64,000 bases of DNA from Zygaena filipendulae (taxonomy: Eukaryota; Arthropoda; Insecta; Lepidoptera; Zygaenidae), in the NCBI GenBank assembly GCA_907165275.2, contig OU015654.1:4481501-4545500 (forward strand). Direction: 5' to 3'. Below are positions 10,229-20,335 of the stretch, piece by piece. The translations under genes and the position numbers were made by a program. Within the stretch, counting starts at the first letter, position 1, and every line of letters begins with the position of its first letter. Below the pieces are notes generated by a model. The model was not told the DNA's origin and did no database searches. It was given only the letters and a program-made list of their open reading frames with translations.

Positions 10229-11374
10229 ATGGGAAAACATTCGGGGAAGAAGAGAAGAAAAAAAGATGGTGTAGATCCAGATGAAGCGAGTATCTTCTCA
10301 CTGCCATCTGAAGATTCCGGGGACGGTGACGCCGAGGAGTCAGGCAGCGGTGCTGGAGCGTCGTCCCAAGTGAAGTCTCAGCAGGAGAAGGATGCGTACG
10401 CGTCCTACCAGGTACCAGGCTACATTCGACTGTATCCTGAAGATGGAGGTTCGTTTGAATACATTGTTTTTTACGAAAGTACTGAAGTTGACAAACCTAT
10501 CGGGGACAAAGACATGATGTGGCTTTCGAATTGTCTCAAAAGACATAATAAGGGCATTAAACAGTTACAGCGAATTAATAAATACAAAATCGGTGTCATA
10601 TTCGAAAGGCCAGGGCTGGCAAATGCCGCCATAAGTAATAAGGCCTTTTTAGATTTGTACAAGATAAAAGCTTCGTTACCTGCCTCAGCGACAGAAAAGA
10701 CGGGTGTTATTCACCACGTACCTACAAATCTGTCCAACTACCAGATATTCTGTGCATTGTCAAGCTCCAAAAACATTATCTGCGTACGTCGGTTCATGCG
10801 CAGAGAGAAATCAGATAATATGGTAAAGATGGTACCTACTAAAACTGTTGCTATCTCTTTTTCGTGTCCAGAGTTACCAGAAAGCGTCAATCTTAACAGC
10901 TGGAGATTTGAAGTTCGCGCATACATTCCACCTGTACAGCAATGCCTCAAATGCTTGCGTTATGGTCATATTGCCAAATTCTGCAAAAACTCTCAGCGTT
11001 GTTCCATCTGCGGCGAGGGTCATAGCTTTAAGGAGTGCACTGTAGACTCTAAAGATGCAAAATGTGTGCACTGTTCTCAAAATCACATTGCCATTTCAGC
11101 CCAGTGTTCTGTTAAACAACAAAAGATAGTTGAAAACAAAGAGAAGGTACTCAAGAGACAACAATCCTATGCCCACATTGCAAATGCAAACTTCCCTAAA
11201 CTGACAAACAGCACAGAAGACTTATTGACTTTACTCAGGACAGATTCCATAATGAACGTCTTAGTAGAGACTATTGTGAAAGTTATTACTTTAAATAAAA
11301 CAGAAAAACAACCAGTAAGTTCTAAAAATATTTTAGATATTCTCCGTAACATTATAAATTCCAAAAAAATTTAG
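10229..11374 (+). CDS. LINE ORF1, gag-like nucleic-acid chaperone with three zinc knuckles
   Basis: A 381-residue protein expected to coat element RNA in the ribonucleoprotein particle. Residues 1-55 are basic, then acidic and Ser/Gly-rich, and probably disordered. Residues about 60-235 look like the two RRM-like folds of I-type ORF1 proteins. Three knuckles follow: C239/C242/H247/C252, C258/C261/H265/C270 and C279/C282/H286/C293. The C-terminal 80 residues are Lys/Asn-rich with a SYAHIANANFP segment. The ATG at 10229 is the first in frame after the short 5' UTR. ORF2 follows after 16 bp in another frame, so translation probably reinitiates or terminates and reinitiates. I see no frameshift or internal stop. 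Confidence 0.85.
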   Translation: MGKHSGKKRRKKDGVDPDEASIFSLPSEDSGDGDAEESGSGAGASSQVKSQQEKDAYASYQVPGYIRLYPEDGGSFEYIVFYESTEVDKPIGDKDMMWLSNCLKRHNKGIKQLQRINKYKIGVIFERPGLANAAISNKAFLDLYKIKASLPASATEKTGVIHHVPTNLSNYQIFCALSSSKNIICVRRFMRREKSDNMVKMVPTKTVAISFSCPELPESVNLNSWRFEVRAYIPPVQQCLKCLRYGHIAKFCKNSQRCSICGEGHSFKECTVDSKDAKCVHCSQNHIAISAQCSVKQQKIVENKEKVLKRQQSYAHIANANFPKLTNSTEDLLTLLRTDSIMNVLVETIVKVITLNKTEKQPVSSKNILDILRNIINSKKI

Positions 11375-11390
11375 TTTATTTTTATTTTTA

Positions 11391-14300
11391 ATGGATCAGT
11401 TACGAATTATTCAATGGAATGCTCAGAGTATATTAAACAAACATCACATATTTTTTCAATTTTTAAGGGAGAATGATATTGATGTTGCTATATTATGCGA
11501 AACTTGGCTCAAATCTCATCAACATTTTAATATTAGAGGCTACAATTTAGTACGTTTAGATTCAGGCAACGACCATAATGGTGTTGCCATATTGGTAAAA
11601 AATTATTTAGATTTTGATAATATTAATACAAGCTGGGATAACTCCCTTCAAAATATTGCTATTCGTTTAAAATACGGTAATAATAAACTTTTAACTATTG
11701 TTAGTCTATACCTACCCATAAACAGTACTCCTAGATTTAGTAAATCCAAATTAGATAACTTGATTGCTAGTCTTCCAGAGCCAGTCTTGCTTACGGGCGA
11801 TTTTAATGCTTATCATTCAGTATGGGGTTGTGCCTCCACAGATGTGAGAGGTCGCACCGTATTTCAAAGTATCGTAGATAATAATCTTGTTCTTTTAAAT
11901 GATGGGCAGATGACGACGGTGGGCTCTCATGTGTGGAGACAAAATGCTCTTGATTTATCTATAGTTTCTCCATCAATTTCTTTATTGTGTGACTGGTCCG
12001 TCCACGATGATGCACTGGGTAGTTATCATTTTCCTGTAATGACAAATATAAAAATTAACAATGCAGTCCAAAATATTGAAGGTGATGTTGGCGCTGTCCC
12101 TTCTCGACCTAATTTTCGTTTGATTGATTGGAACAAGTATCAGGAAACAGTTTCGCATCTGATTAGTAATTACAATTTCAATAGCTCAGACCCTACGGTG
12201 TCATATCAGGAATTAATAAATATTTTAAATTTTGCTTTAGAAAATTCTTGTTTTTGTAAGAGTAAGTCTAAGCAACCTCCTACAATTTCTTCCACAAAAA
12301 AGAAAACCAGAATTCCACTGCCGTGGTGGAACAATATTTGTGCTGAAGCTTCACTAAATGTTAAGAAGGCTTATGTTGCTTTCAAAGCTGACCCCTGTGA
12401 GGAGACTTACATCAATTTTAAAAGATTGCAAGCTGTTAGAAAATTAGTTATAAAGAGAGAAGCCAAATTAAGCTGGATGTCACTCTGTGAATCTTTTAAT
12501 AGAAACACGCCTCTATCTTATATCTGGAATATGATGAAAAAATTCAACAAAACACAAACAAGCAGTAAAAAACATAGTAACTTTTCTAATCAGTGGCTTT
12601 CGGAGTTTCTTCAAAAATATACTCCTGATACAGTTGAGTCCTTGTTTCAAGAACCCAGTAATACACATAATATCAATAGTGGTAACGAATTTTTAGTAAA
12701 ACCTTTCACTTTAAAAGAACTTGAATCTGCTATATCATCTAGAAGAGACACAGCTTGTGGACTTGATAACATACCATTCAAAATGTTTAAAGCTCTTGAC
12801 AAACAAAGTAAAACAGTAGCCCTATCAATTTTTAATCAACTGTGGAGTAACTCAGTCATTCCAGCTGAATGGAAAACAGATTGCATAATCCCTATTTTGA
12901 AGCCAGATAAAGACAAGAATAATATTAACTCATACAGACCCATTACTCTAACTTCTTGTGTAGGAAAGATTTTTGAACAGCTCTTGAAACAAAGAATCGA
13001 ATTTTTCATTGAACACTATTGCATCTTACCTTCAAATCAATTTGGCTTTCGGCGTGGGCGCTCCACTCGTGAGAGTCTGTTGCATCTTCACCTGGACATA
13101 GCTAGGGCTTTTAGTAGCAAACAGATCTTGATTGGTGTGTTCTTTGATATAGTGGGTGCATTCAATAATGTTAACCTCCATGTTTTGACAGGTGAACTTG
13201 CTGCTATTGGCTTTCCTATAAAAATAATATCATGGATTTTTAATTTCTTACATGGCAGGCAAGTTTTTGTTAAACTTAATAATAAACTGCTGGGGCCAAG
13301 GCACTCATATAAAGGTGTATGTCAAGGGGGTATTCTTAGTCCCCTTATTTTCATTTTGTATATCCATAAATTGAATCAAGTTTTGGGTTCTCATGTGACA
13401 AATTTACAATTTGCAGATGATCTTGTAGTGTATGCTACTGGCACAAATGTTGATGAGGTAGCATTTAAGCTAAATACTGCTTTACAACACCTTAGCAACT
13501 ACCTGTCCTCACTTAATTTGGATGTTAGCACAGATAAAACCAAAGTAATGGTTTTTAATAAACTCCAGCCTAGCAATGTTAACATTATTTACAACAACAT
13601 TAGGTTACCTATAGTCACAACAATAAAATTTTTAGGAGTTATTTTTAATAATAATTTATCATGGAATAAATATGTGGAATGTTTATCTGTTCGAGCTTCC
13701 AAGGCTACCAACATTTTAAGATCCCTCACTAGAACTTACTGGGGGGCTGATCCAAAAATTCTTTTAATACTATATAAAGCTATTGTGCGCAGTCATTTTG
13801 AATATGGATTTCTGTGTTATGCCTCTAACAATAGGCTCATGGACAAACTGACAGTCATACAGAATAATTGTCTTCGCTGTATAACTGGTGCCTTTCGTAC
13901 TACTCCAATAAATTCTTTAGAGGTCGAGTGTAACACTCCTCCACTTAACCTAAGGTTCAACTATCTCAAAGTAAGATTTCTTATCAAATTATTGGCCATA
14001 CAGAGTCACCCATTATTCCGTAAACTTGAATCGCTCCACAGACAAAACATAATTTCTTCCACAGCTATCTTTCCATTTGCACTTAAGGACTTTCAGGATA
14101 TCTTGAATTTAAATCTTACTTTTAAAATACACAAGACCGACTATAACTGGGATTGTTATAAGGGCAATTTTGATAGCAAATTTACGGACATGGAGATAAG
14201 TACAAATTACCAAACTAAAACTGTGGCTGAAGTTTATGAGCGAATAGCTATGTACCCTAATCATATCTGCATTTATACTGATGCCTCCAAAACAAATAAT

Positions 14301-15173
14301 GGTGTGTCAATGGCTTTATACATACCAAGCCGCAAAGAAGGATATGGCAAAAAACTATCCAATGAGATGAGCATATACTCTGCGGAAGCTTCAGCTATCT
14401 TCTCGTCGCTTCAATATATACAGCTGGATGCGCCCAGCTCCAGCGACTGGCTAGTTATCAGTGACAGCTTGAGCGTCTTGAAGTGTCTCGAAACTAACAA
14501 ATTTAACACCAACACAAATTATATTATACATGATATCAAGAACTTATGGACTGACCTCAAGAATAAAAACATTAGTGTTAAATTCTTGTGGACGCCTTCT
14601 CACATAGGTGTCGCTGGAAATGAAAGAGTGGACTTTCTAGCCAAAACAATCGCAGATTGTCCAACTCCCAGTCGTGTCAACGAAAATGGTGACAGTGCCG
14701 ACGATGTTGCCATACCACATAGTGATCTCTTTGCCAAGCTTAAAGGGAAAATGATAGATGACTGGACTGAATACTGGAATTCCACCCTTCAGACAAAAGG
14801 ATCATACTATGCAGCTGTAAACAAAACTATAGGAACACCGTGGTTTGGAAAGAGCACCTTATTCATGGGAAGAAAATTCTACTCTATCATATGTCGCTTG
14901 AGGTTTGGACATGCTAGATTTAAGGCACATTTACACCGCATGCGGATTATTACATCGCCTGCTTGCACAAATTGTAATTCGCTAGAAACTCTTGACCATA
15001 TATTTTTTGATTGCCCAGCTTATAATATACATCGACTCAGTTTAATCGATAGCCTGCTAGAAATCTATAAAACCCCGGAAGACATCCCGCGCTCCACCCA
15101 AGAATTAATGCAAAACAAGGAAAATTATATTCCAATTTATCGTTTTATAATCACCACTGGCGTTGACATTTAA
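11391..15173 (+). CDS. LINE ORF2: APE endonuclease, reverse transcriptase, RNase H, zinc finger
   Basis: A 1,260-residue polyprotein for target-primed reverse transcription. The endonuclease (residues 1-230) keeps N10, E37, D137/N139 (GDFNA), D188 and H213, but the usual SDH box reads SYH (Y212). The RT core (about 440-720) has SYRPITLTSCVGK, motif A D586 (VFFDI), QGGILSPLIF and FADD at 674-677. RNase H keeps all four acidic residues: D964, E999, D1025 and D1081. A C-terminal finger is C1192/C1195/H1203/C1208. The length is full for the family and there is no stop. RNase H separates it from jockey and CR1 types. Confidence 0.9.
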   Translation: MDQLRIIQWNAQSILNKHHIFFQFLRENDIDVAILCETWLKSHQHFNIRGYNLVRLDSGNDHNGVAILVKNYLDFDNINTSWDNSLQNIAIRLKYGNNKLLTIVSLYLPINSTPRFSKSKLDNLIASLPEPVLLTGDFNAYHSVWGCASTDVRGRTVFQSIVDNNLVLLNDGQMTTVGSHVWRQNALDLSIVSPSISLLCDWSVHDDALGSYHFPVMTNIKINNAVQNIEGDVGAVPSRPNFRLIDWNKYQETVSHLISNYNFNSSDPTVSYQELINILNFALENSCFCKSKSKQPPTISSTKKKTRIPLPWWNNICAEASLNVKKAYVAFKADPCEETYINFKRLQAVRKLVIKREAKLSWMSLCESFNRNTPLSYIWNMMKKFNKTQTSSKKHSNFSNQWLSEFLQKYTPDTVESLFQEPSNTHNINSGNEFLVKPFTLKELESAISSRRDTACGLDNIPFKMFKALDKQSKTVALSIFNQLWSNSVIPAEWKTDCIIPILKPDKDKNNINSYRPITLTSCVGKIFEQLLKQRIEFFIEHYCILPSNQFGFRRGRSTRESLLHLHLDIARAFSSKQILIGVFFDIVGAFNNVNLHVLTGELAAIGFPIKIISWIFNFLHGRQVFVKLNNKLLGPRHSYKGVCQGGILSPLIFILYIHKLNQVLGSHVTNLQFADDLVVYATGTNVDEVAFKLNTALQHLSNYLSSLNLDVSTDKTKVMVFNKLQPSNVNIIYNNIRLPIVTTIKFLGVIFNNNLSWNKYVECLSVRASKATNILRSLTRTYWGADPKILLILYKAIVRSHFEYGFLCYASNNRLMDKLTVIQNNCLRCITGAFRTTPINSLEVECNTPPLNLRFNYLKVRFLIKLLAIQSHPLFRKLESLHRQNIISSTAIFPFALKDFQDILNLNLTFKIHKTDYNWDCYKGNFDSKFTDMEISTNYQTKTVAEVYERIAMYPNHICIYTDASKTNNGVSMALYIPSRKEGYGKKLSNEMSIYSAEASAIFSSLQYIQLDAPSSSDWLVISDSLSVLKCLETNKFNTNTNYIIHDIKNLWTDLKNKNISVKFLWTPSHIGVAGNERVDFLAKTIADCPTPSRVNENGDSADDVAIPHSDLFAKLKGKMIDDWTEYWNSTLQTKGSYYAAVNKTIGTPWFGKSTLFMGRKFYSIICRLRFGHARFKAHLHRMRIITSPACTNCNSLETLDHIFFDCPAYNIHRLSLIDSLLEIYKTPEDIPRSTQELMQNKENYIPIYRFIITTGVDI

Positions 15174-15370
15174 AAATACGTCCCCGGAATAAGGAATAAA
15201 AGAAAAAACAAACTATTAAGACTTCACGGAAACGATCAAGAGAAAAACAACTAAAGACTTGGCTCCGGCCTTGACAATATCGGATTTTGAATTTACTTAC
15301 TTAAGACTTGGCTGTATGGCTCAATAGCCCTCGCCTGTCCCAGAAGGGGCGAACATAAAAAACAACAACA
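15174..15370 (+). other. LINE 3' UTR and tail
   Basis: It lies between the ORF2 stop and the right target duplication. It includes GACTTGGCTCCGG and GACTTGGCTGTATGGCTCAA, a short direct repeat, and ends in an A/AAC-rich tail probably used to prime integration. Confidence 0.6.
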
Positions 15371-15384
15371 ATTAATGTATGCAT
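15371..15384. repeat. Right target-site duplication of the LINE
   Basis: ATTAATGTATGCAT directly follows the AACAACAACA tail. One extra A on each side could extend the duplication to 15 bp. Confidence 0.85.
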
Positions 15385-15991
15385 ATTTTTTTTTTCTTTT
15401 TCTTGCTTTGTTTAAGTAGGCCATATATCTTTAAAATAGACTGAAAAAAAAATTCATGCAAGTACCCTATTAGCTTTCCGCCGCCTTCCCCAATTGTCGT
15501 TCTTAGAAGTCGGTTAAAAATATAGGTAAAACGATCTTAGACACCTGCACAGGCATGGCGTTTTGCCTATAATTGGATTTACATTGTGGCAAGTCAATAA
15601 ATAAATAAATCATTCATTCATACATAAACAGTAACAAACCCTGTATCTAGATAAAACGATAAAAAGTTCGCCATTAGTGCCTGTAGGTCATTGGTGCCTG
15701 CGTCGAATGCCGCAGCTTAACTCCGCCCCGCGTGTGGGTTAAGTGGGTCCGCACTTAAAAAGACATCAGGGCTACAGAAATAGCATTATATCTTTCTGAT
15801 GACCGTCTTCTGAAAATTATGCTCAACGATGTTAACCCTATTCATCTCTCTAGAGTCGGGACTCCAGATCGTTTGGACTGGGCTATTCTTATAATAGAAT
15901 AAGGGTTAACGGACGTTGAACCTCGTCTGGCGCATGCGGGTCTCTACAACCTTAACAGACTAATGTTCTGCAGTACTTGACACTCCAAGGA

Positions 15992-16180
15992 ACCAGCCCC
16001 CCTAGCCAAGTTGACAATCTATTATCATTAACGCATAGAAAACTAAGGGACTTACGTGGTTACGTAAAATCGTCCAATCAAAAGACCACGATCGTAACAA
16101 TATAACGATTCCGTTCGCGTTCCTTAGTTTTTTAGGCGTTAACTATTATGGATTGTCAACTTGACTAAGGGGGCAGGGGT
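15992..16180. mobile_element. Palindromic MITE with AAGTTGACAATC arms
   Basis: The left arm (CCCCCCTAGCCAAGTTGACA, then ATTAACGC, AAACTAAGG) matches the reverse complement of the right arm (CCTTAGTTTTTTAGGCGTTA, then TGTCAACTTGACTAAGGGGG). No coding capacity. Confidence 0.7.
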
Positions 16181-16408
16181 TTTTAGTCATACTGACTACT
16201 GTATCTGTAAATCGCCCACAGTAAATATTATTTTAATATCGATCGATTAATCACGATTTGCAGCTTCCTCAAAGACATAATAATGATATCTAGTTTCATT
16301 TACATTCAATTTGGAAATATCACCACAAAGTACTAATCAAAATGTCTCAGAGTGTCGTCTGTAGGTATACTTCGACATGACTCCAACAAAGACTGCGAAC
16401 TGGAACAG

Positions 16409-16632
16409 ATTTGGACGCAGATAAGCAATAATGTGTTAACCCACAAAATTAAGTTATTGATACGGAACGCTTTTTAATATTTTTTTTACCTTATTACAAT
16501 ATTGTTTAAATGCCAACAAATTTTTGAACATAAAAAAATGTTGACAAAAAATGACGCTATAATTTAAATACTCGATTTACTCAAAGTATCTGCGTTGTGG
16601 GATAACACACTATTGCTTATCTATGTCCATTT
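16409..16632. mobile_element. MITE family 'GGACGCAGATAAGC', tandem copy 1
   Basis: The inverted ends are ATTTGGACGCAGATAAGCAA on the left and TTGCTTATCTATGTCCATTT on the right, each continuing into TGTTAACCCACA or TGTGGGATAACA. Other copies are at 16630, 35625 and 54093. Confidence 0.7.
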
Positions 16633-16830
16633 GGACGCAAATAAGCAATAACATGTTAACCCACAAAATTTATTGATACAGAACGATATTATTGATCGAG
16701 AACGTTTTTTAATTATGTTTTTACCTTATTACATTGTTTAAATATGTAACAAAATGTTGAACATAAAAAAATGTTGACAAAAAATGACTGCAATGTGGGA
16801 TAACACACTATTGCTTGTCCATGTCCATTT
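16630..16830. mobile_element. MITE family 'GGACGCAGATAAGC', tandem copy 2
   Basis: It starts within the last bases of copy 1 (GTCCATTTGGACGC), so the two share a terminus. It ends TTGCTTGTCCATGTCCATTT. Confidence 0.7.
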
Positions 16831-17039
16831 ATCGTTTGATGAACGTGGTGATTATATTTTTAGGTAAGCCTTCTTCAATTTCTAAATAAATTATAAGAAC
16901 AGACAAAAATAATGAACTTTCAATATAACGACACTTATCGATGAACGGCGATGCGACGGAATGACTTGCACACAGCGACTACTTCCGTAGTTCCGTCTCA
17001 CAACAATATTATTATTATTATTTTTGTTTCGTCGTCCGT

Positions 17040-17156
17040 CATGCCTGGGTCACATGGTTTTTTTTTATGTCGTAGGGGGCAAACGGGCACACGATGGTAA
17101 GTGATTACCGCCGCCGCCCATGGAGAAGGCATGCAGGTGCGTTGCCGACCTGGAAT
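17040..17156 (+). repeat. Left part of an older repeat
   Basis: GTCGTAGGGGGCAAACGGGC, CACGATGGTAAGTGATTACC and GCCGCCCATGG form a block that looks like a common lepidopteran interspersed repeat. It is cut by the hAT-like element and resumes at 20194. Confidence 0.5.
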
Positions 17157-17404
17157 CAGGGGCGGATCCAGGATTTGGTTGAGGGGGGGCAATTTGGTTG
17201 CACCATGAAATTTTTTGAATTAACAGGATAGACAAAAAAGTCCAGTAATAAAATTTAAGTGCTTCATATTGAGAGCATCTGAATTGAGCTTATGTATGTA
17301 TTATATTATCTGTGTGTATGTTTCGCGATTTTTTAACCGACTTCCAAAAAGGAGAAGGTTACGCATTCGGCTGTATGTTTTTTTTTTTATATTACTCGAA
17401 GCTA

Positions 17405-17990
17405 GGGTTGAAACGATTTCGAAAATTCATTTTTTGTTTGAAAGCGTATACTCCCAATTAGGTCCTATTGCCACCAAGTGGGATCTGATGATGGGATCTT
17501 ATGGTTTAAGAATCTTTATTATCCTCAAAAGATCTTGGGGAAATCGTGGGAACTCTTCAAAAATAATAGGCACACCTATAGCGATTTGGGTATATTTTAT
17601 AATAAATCGTTCATTTGCTTTCGGAAAGCAAAATTTGAAGAAGTGGAACTGATCATGAAGACCACAAGTGTTCATCGGAACTACTCAACAATAATACGTA
17701 TTTCACGGGTTTCGATTGGACCGATTTAGAAAATTGATTTTGTTGTTTGAAAGGGTATACTCCCAAGTTGGTCCCATTGTCACCAAATCGAGAACCTGAT
17801 GATTGAATCATGGAGAAATCAAGAGAACTCTTCAAAAATTACAGACACACCTATAGCGATTTTTGTATTTTTTATAGTAAATCGTTTATTTGCTTTTGGA
17901 AAGCAAAATTTGAAGCAGTGAAACTGATGATGAAGACCACAGATGGTCATCGGAACTAAAGGTATTTCACGAGTTCCGATTCGTTAACTT
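17405..17990. repeat. Two-unit tandem duplication of about 310 bp
   Basis: Unit 1 (GAAACGATTTCGAAAATTCA, GTATACTCCCAATTAGGTCC, GAACTCTTCAAAAAT, CACACCTATAGCGATTT, GAAAGCAAAATTTGAAG, GTTCATCGGAACTA) recurs in the same order from about 17717. The reading frames at 17269-17835 are artefacts of it. Confidence 0.7.
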
Positions 17991-18240
17991 TAATATGGTT
18001 CCTAAATAATTTATGCTCGTCACAATGTATATGGTAAAGTGGAACTGATGATGACGTACCAGGAGCACTCCTCAACAATCAACGTCCCTGTCGTCCCGTC
18101 GGTAAAAGCAGTATTTTGTAAAAGGCGATGAGCAATTGATATTAGGCTATTGTAACTTAGATAAATTTACAAACGGACTCACTTGAAAGCAGGAAATAAA
18201 CAAAATTTTAACAAAAAAATTAAAACCGACTTCCAACAAC

Positions 18241-18614
18241 ACAAAACTAAAAAGCTAAAAATAACAAAATATCGATTTTATCCAACAGACAAAAATACAC
18301 GTAAGTTTATTTTTGGTAGTTATTATCATTAGTTATTATACCAGTACCAGTAGTTATTATTGGTTTATTCTACCACTTGACTACTATTATTATTTGAAGT
18401 CGGTGACAAGCCAAATATGGCGTAGGTACATGGGCTAAGTCCAGTCCCGCCACGAGTTCGTTGTGAGCTGAACAACCCAAGTGGGTAGACGTAAGCGGGC
18501 TTGGCACTGAATTTAAATCAAAAAGTGGTAGCACAAACCAACAATAGTATTACATGTATTTTTGTCTGATGGATTAAGTCGGTATTTTGTTATTTTTAGC
18601 TTTTTAGTTTTATG
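18241..18614. mobile_element. Foldback or MITE inside the hAT-like element
   Basis: The arms 18241-18302 and 18553-18614 are near-perfect inverted repeats (AAAACTAAAAAGCTAAAAAT, then AACAAAATA, CAGACAAAAATACA). Confidence 0.65.
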
Positions 18615-19199
18615 TTTTTCATATTAATAAAAAATGTGGTGTCGAAAACGATAGAGCTTAGGTAGGTATAGCGGTTTTTGAGTACGATTCTCTGTAAAAT
18701 CAAAGTTTTTTTAGTATTTCATTATATTCAACTTGTACTTTCATGCATAAAATAATCTACATGGAAGCTACAACAGATAAAAGTAAAAAATGAAAAATTT
18801 ACGTTCCAGCGAATCTGACCTGAATTAACAACTTTAAATTAAAATTTTGTAGGTTTGTATCTATAAAGTGATAGGAAAATAATGGGAAGTGTTATGGTTA
18901 ATAGCGATTTTTTTACTAAACTGAGAAAAAATACCATCAGAGGTGCATATGTGATGTGATAAAAACGTGTTTCGTGATCAGAAGAACAAAGAACTACCTA
19001 ACTACCTGACGTAGCTTCACGACCGACATAAAGCAATCTGAAACTTTCTTTGAAGTAAGTCGGTGATTTGGGATCCCTCAGCACTTTAAAGATGGTACAA
19101 AGAATATGTGTAGTGCGCCTGGCGAATATGTAAAGCACACACATTTTGCAGCCGCTCCAACTTATCGCGTTACTATGTCTAGTTGTTGTATACGTATGC

Positions 19200-19258
19200 T
19201 GTAAATCTTTGTGTTGTGTCAAATAAAGTTTTTTCAATTTCAATTTTCAATTTCAATT
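19200..19258 (+). repeat. Short repeat 3' tail
   Basis: TTTGTGTTGTGTCAAATAAA followed by GTTTTTTCAATTTCAATTTT. A close match lies at 63745-63795. It looks like the shared 3' end of a retroposon. Confidence 0.45.
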
Positions 19259-19586
19259 ACTCTTCTGTCAGATTCATACAGCACACATCGGCGTAAACAA
19301 AAAGGAGAAGGTTACTCCTTGGATTAGTAAAATGAGGAGAAAATTTGGGAAATAACGCAGAAAACTCAGAGAAGTGAATAATTTTCGTCCATATGACGAG
19401 ATACGGAAAAATAGGTACTATTGAAACAAAAAGATGTTTTTGACCATAGAAGATTTTAAAATTTACAGTCAACAGAAGAAAAATTTGATAAATTTTGGAA
19501 ATTTGCCCAAAATTTTTTCCAAATCCGAATTCATCGCGCACCGCACGTGATAAAAGTCACCGACTATTTTTTGAGCACAGAGGTAC

Positions 19587-19655
19587 AATATGACGGGGAA
19601 TAAAAATCGAAATTCTATTAATTCCATTTAGTTCGTCAGTTACATATAACATAAT
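19587..19655 (+). repeat. 5' fragment of the GTGGACT-family MITE (copy B)
   Basis: GACGGGGAATAAAAATCGAA, then TTAGTTCGTCAGTTA, matches the start of copy A at 641. The rest is missing. Confidence 0.5.
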
Positions 19656-20193
19656 ATAAATAAATAATATGGATAGATTTGCTTTGAACGTGGAAAAAGT
19701 AGAAGAGTTAGGTACCAACTAGTTTTGGGAAGTGAAATCACAATAGCTTACTTCCAAGTCTCAAGGATGTTGGATGAAGTTAAAGAAAAGGGATAGAGAA
19801 ACTACATATATAAGGATAATTGTAAAAACATATATACAGCCAAACACAGAAACTTCTCCTTTTAAATGAGAAATATACCATAGGGCACGTAGTTTCAAAA
19901 CAGAAAATTTGTTTTAACGAGAAAAAATTGACAGATTTTGTGTTTGTTTTACAATAATAAATACAAACTTCCATAGGGGTTCGTTACGAACTAATAATTT
20001 ATAGAGTTTTAAAAATGAATATTTGTTCGTTCATTCAGGTTCATTCGTATATTTCTATTCAAATTACGATGAAACTTTGGTGAAAAGCCACAACCTTGCG
20101 AAGATTTTTCTAAGGTCTAATTAAAGTAGGTACCTATTTAGGTCTTGAGGGGGGGCAATTGCCCCCAGTGCCCCCCCCCTGGATCCGCCCCTG

Positions 20194-20335
20194 CCTGGAA
20201 TGGGGATAGGAACTGGATTTCAACTGGGGCTGCCGGAACACAGCGTTAGGTAGGTGACAGATTTACAACTTGAAGGTGGTTGGTAGCCAGCCGAGCACTA
20301 GAAAGTGCCCTACCACCATGCTATTGTTACCTTAC
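20194..20335 (+). repeat. Right part of the older repeat split by the hAT-like element
   Basis: It starts with the duplicated CCTGGAAT and continues GGGGATAGGAACTGG to CGAGCACTAGAAAGTGCCC. Confidence 0.45.

Larger units (their letters stand above)
10119..15370 (+). mobile_element. Full-length I-group-like non-LTR retrotransposon
   Basis: It has a 5' UTR of 110 bp, ORF1, a 16-bp gap, ORF2, a 3' UTR of about 195 bp and an A/AAC-rich tail (AAAAAACAACAACA). Exact 14-bp target duplications flank it. Both long frames are free of stops, which points to recent insertion. The layout of gag-like ORF1 with zinc knuckles, then APE endonuclease, RT and RNase H, fits the I superfamily. A phylogeny would be needed to choose between I, Nimb and relatives. 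Confidence 0.85.
9570..15471. mobile_element. TIR element, copy 2, split by a LINE
   Basis: The left end AATAGGGTACTTGCATGAA and right end TTCATGCAAGTACCCTATT are exact 19-bp inverted repeats. The element sequence runs 9570-10118 and resumes at 15371-15471; the 5.25 kb between is the retrotransposon. It lies 45 bp after copy 1 in the same orientation. Confidence 0.8.
17157..20193. mobile_element. hAT-like non-autonomous element, 3.0 kb
   Basis: It begins CAGGGGCGGATCCAGG and ends with the exact reverse complement CCTGGATCCGCCCCTG. Both sides carry the 8-bp duplication CCTGGAAT (17149-17156 and 20194-20201). An 8-bp duplication and CAGxG ends are hAT hallmarks. The interior is a patchwork: a tandem duplication, a foldback, a LINE-like 3' tail and a MITE fragment. 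No transposase frame was recognised, so it depends on another copy. Confidence 0.75.
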
